Part shown: positions 42,739 to 44,925 of the stretch, in pieces
How the letters are laid out: every line of letters starts with the position of its first letter
How positions within the stretch are numbered: the first letter of the stretch is position 1
Source: Brachionus plicatilis
Taxonomy: Eukaryota > Rotifera > Eurotatoria > Ploima > Brachionidae
NCBI GenBank assembly: GCA_010279815.1
Contig: QEOQ01000487.1
Span: 9,619 to 54,543, forward strand
Direction: 5' to 3'
DNA length: 44,925 bases
Notes under the pieces: model-generated
Told to the model about the DNA's origin: nothing
Seen by the model: only the letters and a program-made list of their open reading frames with translations
Database searches by the model: none
Translations under genes and position numbers: made by a program

Positions 42739-43674
42739 ATGGAGGAGAACTCAAACTCGGCAAATCCAATAAATGCTGAGCAACGAATCTTGGAACTTTG
42801 CGCCCAAAATCCAGATGGAATAAGCGACTCAATGCTTCAGCAGGAGATACCTCAAATTAGTGCCCAGCAAAGACTTGCCGCCTTAAATCGACTATTATCC
42901 CTGGGTCGATTAGATCTGCTCAAAAGTGCACAACTAGGCATTGTTTATCGCCTCAAGGACAAACTGGCTCTTTCCTCGGCTCTTTCCACCTCAGGCGACA
43001 TGGACGAAAAACTAGTCTTTGCTGTGATTAAGGAATCTGGCAATAAGGGCATTTGGATCAGGGATATCTCAACAAAAACCAATGTAAAATCAACAGCTCT
43101 GAACAAAACCCTAAAGAATTTGGAGTCCAAAAAATTGATCAAATCAGTCCAGTCTGTGAATGCAAACAAAAAAAAAGTATACATGCTGTACGATCTGGAA
43201 CCAGACCGCTCAGTCACTGGTGGAGCATGGTACTCGGGCAAAGAATTCGAAAGTGAGTTTGTAGAAATTCTAAACGAACAATGCTACCACTTTTTGGTAC
43301 AGCGCAAAGAGCAAATAGACGAAAAGTTCCCTCATGATCCTGTTATGCGGAGAGCTTCAAGCTTCGTGTCCTCCAAAGAAATAAGAGATTACATAAAAAA
43401 TTTAGGAATATCCCGAGTAGAGCTAACTACCGAGGACATAGAGACCATTCTGAACACGCTTGTATTTGATGGAAAGTGCGAAAGAACTGTCACCACCAAA
43501 CAAAATGAGCAAATTGGTCTGTACCGAGCCACTAATTTTGTCATTGAGCCGAAAAAAGGCTCTTCCCTGATTAGATTGCCGTGCGGCATTTGTCCCCTAA
43601 TTGACAATTGTCACATAGACTCGATAATAAATCCACAACAATGTGTCTATATGAAAGAATGGCTTGATTTTTAA
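42739..43674 (+). CDS. POLR3F: RNA polymerase III subunit RPC6 (RPC34/POLR3F)
   Basis: A single-exon 311-residue protein; human POLR3F has 316. Tandem winged-helix domains are recognisable: 'RILELCAQNPDGISDSMLQQ', 'AQQRLAALNRLLSLGRLDLL', 'GNKGIWIRDISTKTNV', 'LKNLESKKLIKSVQSVNANKKKVYMLYDLEPDRSVTGGAWYS', then 'LGISRVELTTEDIETILNTL'. The C-terminus has the iron-sulphur ligands C282, C285, C291 and C302, at a constant 5-residue offset from human. I start at MEEN because the frame upstream begins only with a non-ATG codon. The protein belongs to the RPC3/6/7 trimer that opens promoters with TFIIIB. The complex transcribes 5S and tRNA genes, two of which lie 36 kb away (no functional link implied). 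The lack of introns is unusual in this window. Confidence 0.96.
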   Translation: MEENSNSANPINAEQRILELCAQNPDGISDSMLQQEIPQISAQQRLAALNRLLSLGRLDLLKSAQLGIVYRLKDKLALSSALSTSGDMDEKLVFAVIKESGNKGIWIRDISTKTNVKSTALNKTLKNLESKKLIKSVQSVNANKKKVYMLYDLEPDRSVTGGAWYSGKEFESEFVEILNEQCYHFLVQRKEQIDEKFPHDPVMRRASSFVSSKEIRDYIKNLGISRVELTTEDIETILNTLVFDGKCERTVTTKQNEQIGLYRATNFVIEPKKGSSLIRLPCGICPLIDNCHIDSIINPQQCVYMKEWLDF

Positions 43675-44398
43675 ATAAACTCATTAATTTTTGTTTTAAA
43701 TTGGAATAAATTTTTATTTCTGGAACAGTTCGGTACTTAGAAAAAGTCATTTTTTTTGTCGACACTTTTCGCAGAAATATTTGAGATGTAAATTTTTTTA
43801 ATTTTGAATATTTAATTAAAATTTGTATTTTAAATTAAGTTTTTAAATTAAGGAAAATTTACGTCCACCCGGTCTTTTTTTACTAAAAGAAAACTTTTTT
43901 TACTAAAAGTACGAGATATAATAAATTTAAGAAAATAATTTGATGAAGGTCTAATATTTTATATAAAAAATTAAAAAATTATTTAAAGAAATTTTTTTTT
44001 GGAGACCATTTGTCAAAAATAATTTTTAAGTGTAAAAATAAATTACATAAATCCAATTAAATTTTAATAAATAATTTCAAGTCCAAGTTATTAGCTTTAG
44101 AATTTCAAAAGCTTATTTAAAATTTTTTTGATATGCTTGAATTTTCCTTATTTAAAAATTATTTTTATTTTATTTAATATTTTTTAAATGAAATTTTGTA
44201 GATGGTTAAAACCAATTCGTCGTGTTTTTTTCCAATTTTCAAAGACACTTATTTGAATAAAACTTTTTACCTTATATGTGATAGGACTGAAAAAAAGATC
44301 CATGATCAACCAAAACTGTCCAGAATTCTCTGCAAAATTATTTTAATAAAACAAAGTATTCCATTAAGCCTTTATTTATTTTCCGGCACAATAATTAA
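43675..44398. other. Intergenic region with possible 3' end of the next gene
   Basis: AT-rich spacer. GGAAAATAAATAAAGG on the minus strand (near 44370-44385) gives an AATAAA polyadenylation signal shortly after the stop codon of the minus-strand exon at 44399. The plus-strand frame at 44202-44468 overlaps that exon and looks spurious. Confidence 0.45.
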
Positions 44399-44587
44399 TT
44401 ATTGTGCGTATTTAATAGCTGGTCTTAAAATGTTTAGTTTATCTTTTAAGTTTTTGTTTATACAATAAAGTAAATCGAGCCACTCTTGTAGAAACCATTC
44501 GTTCACGGTTACATTGGGTGCCTTGGTCATGCATTGAGTATGGAAAGCAAATGAGGTACAGAAAGCTTTCGAACAAAAGTAATATAG
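44399..44587 (-). CDS. Terminal exon of an unidentified minus-strand gene
   Basis: A 62-codon open stretch starts after a good acceptor (TTAATTTAAG at 44588) and ends in TAA at 44399, followed within ~25 nt by AATAAA. It reads LYYFCSKAFCTSFAFHTQCM, then 'TKAPNVTVNEWFLQEWLDLLYC' and a Lys-rich helix. Four cysteines and a His in the first 20 residues could bind zinc. Base composition is clearly coding-like compared with the neighbours. Upstream exons must lie above 44588, but I could not place one with confidence; the gene probably continues beyond the window. Family not recognised. Confidence 0.55.
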   Translation of the reverse strand, partial: LYYFCSKAFCTSFAFHTQCMTKAPNVTVNEWFLQEWLDLLYCINKNLKDKLNILRPAIKYAQ

Positions 44588-44925
44588 CTTAAATTATTAA
44601 CAATTAAGTAAAAAGATAAAAGGATGAGGACCCTAGAAGTGATTTTTTTTTATCATTATTTTATTTAAATAGTGGAGTATCAAAGATTTAGATTAATTAG
44701 TGATAAAAAGAGTTAAATTTTTCAAAAAATTAAATTTCACTGATTTTGCGCATCGAATTTTTTCAATTTAAGTCAAACTTAACAAGTTTTAATTAAACAA
44801 AAATTAAAATAAGTGTAAATTAAAAATTCAGTTTTAAATATGTGAAAATTAGCATTAAAAATATTTATGAAAAAAATAATTTTATTACTGTTGAACTATT
44901 TTTTTTTCTAATTTTAATTATTTTT

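Noticed and set aside
44202..44468. 88-residue plus-strand frame
   Set aside because: It overlaps a better-supported minus-strand exon and its polyadenylation signal, and has no recognisable motif.
1..44925. CRISPR arrays, tRNA genes, bacterial operons or ribosome binding sites
   Set aside because: No regularly spaced repeats and no tRNA cloverleaf were seen; gene structure is eukaryotic throughout.

Overview
This is nuclear DNA from a small, very AT-rich animal genome. The proteins are metazoan (KDM7/PHF8, YTHDC1, EDEM1, WDR82, condensin CAP-G, TELO2, RBM17, POLR3F). They use the standard code and are cut by many GT-AG introns, mostly 45-66 nt. Two metazoan-type 5S rRNA genes, degraded non-LTR retrotransposon pieces and several hairpin elements complete the picture. 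Extreme AT content, tiny introns and a bacterial-looking hydrolase would fit a monogonont rotifer of the Brachionus type. That assignment is an inference from overall character; no species marker is visible.

Layout. 1-3228: gene-poor DNA with a 43-bp-arm hairpin at the left edge, a LINE fragment, a small nested-hairpin element and a 306-bp MITE with a 9-bp target duplication. 3229-4989: an intronless secreted CocE/X-Pro-dipeptidase-type hydrolase, the best horizontal-transfer candidate. 5970-6915: two 5S rRNA genes. 7416-13356 (-): a complete KDM7-type histone demethylase whose C-terminal exons lie beyond a 2.6-kb intron. 13357-16050: gene-poor, with a second LINE fragment. 16051-23194 (-): WDR82, a ten-cysteine secreted protein, EDEM1 and condensin CAP-G in tight tandem. 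23213-25890: a gene-free block. 25891-27336 (-): an F-box protein, head-to-head with POLD3 (27699-28663, +), which converges on NUP42 (28764-29976, -). 30316-33302 (-): YTHDC1, head-to-head with TELO2 (33632-36986, +). 38175-40460 (+): RBM17/SPF45. 42739-43674 (+): POLR3F. 44399-44587 (-): last exon of an unidentified gene running off the window.

Most of the genes act in the nucleus: chromatin marking (KDM7, WDR82), m6A reading and splicing (YTHDC1, RBM17), mRNA export (NUP42), replication (POLD3), chromosome condensation (CAP-G), PIKK stability (TELO2) and Pol III transcription (POLR3F, next to Pol III-transcribed 5S genes). Nothing indicates an operon-like functional unit. I rebuilt the exon structures by hand from splice sites, reading-frame continuity and remembered family sequence; no alignment was run. 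Several separate open frames merge into single genes this way (KDM7 and YTHDC1 most strikingly). I found no convincing multi-gene system that is new. The items most worth a second look are the hydrolase, the small secreted cysteine-rich protein, the mobile-element relics and the unidentified exon at the right edge.
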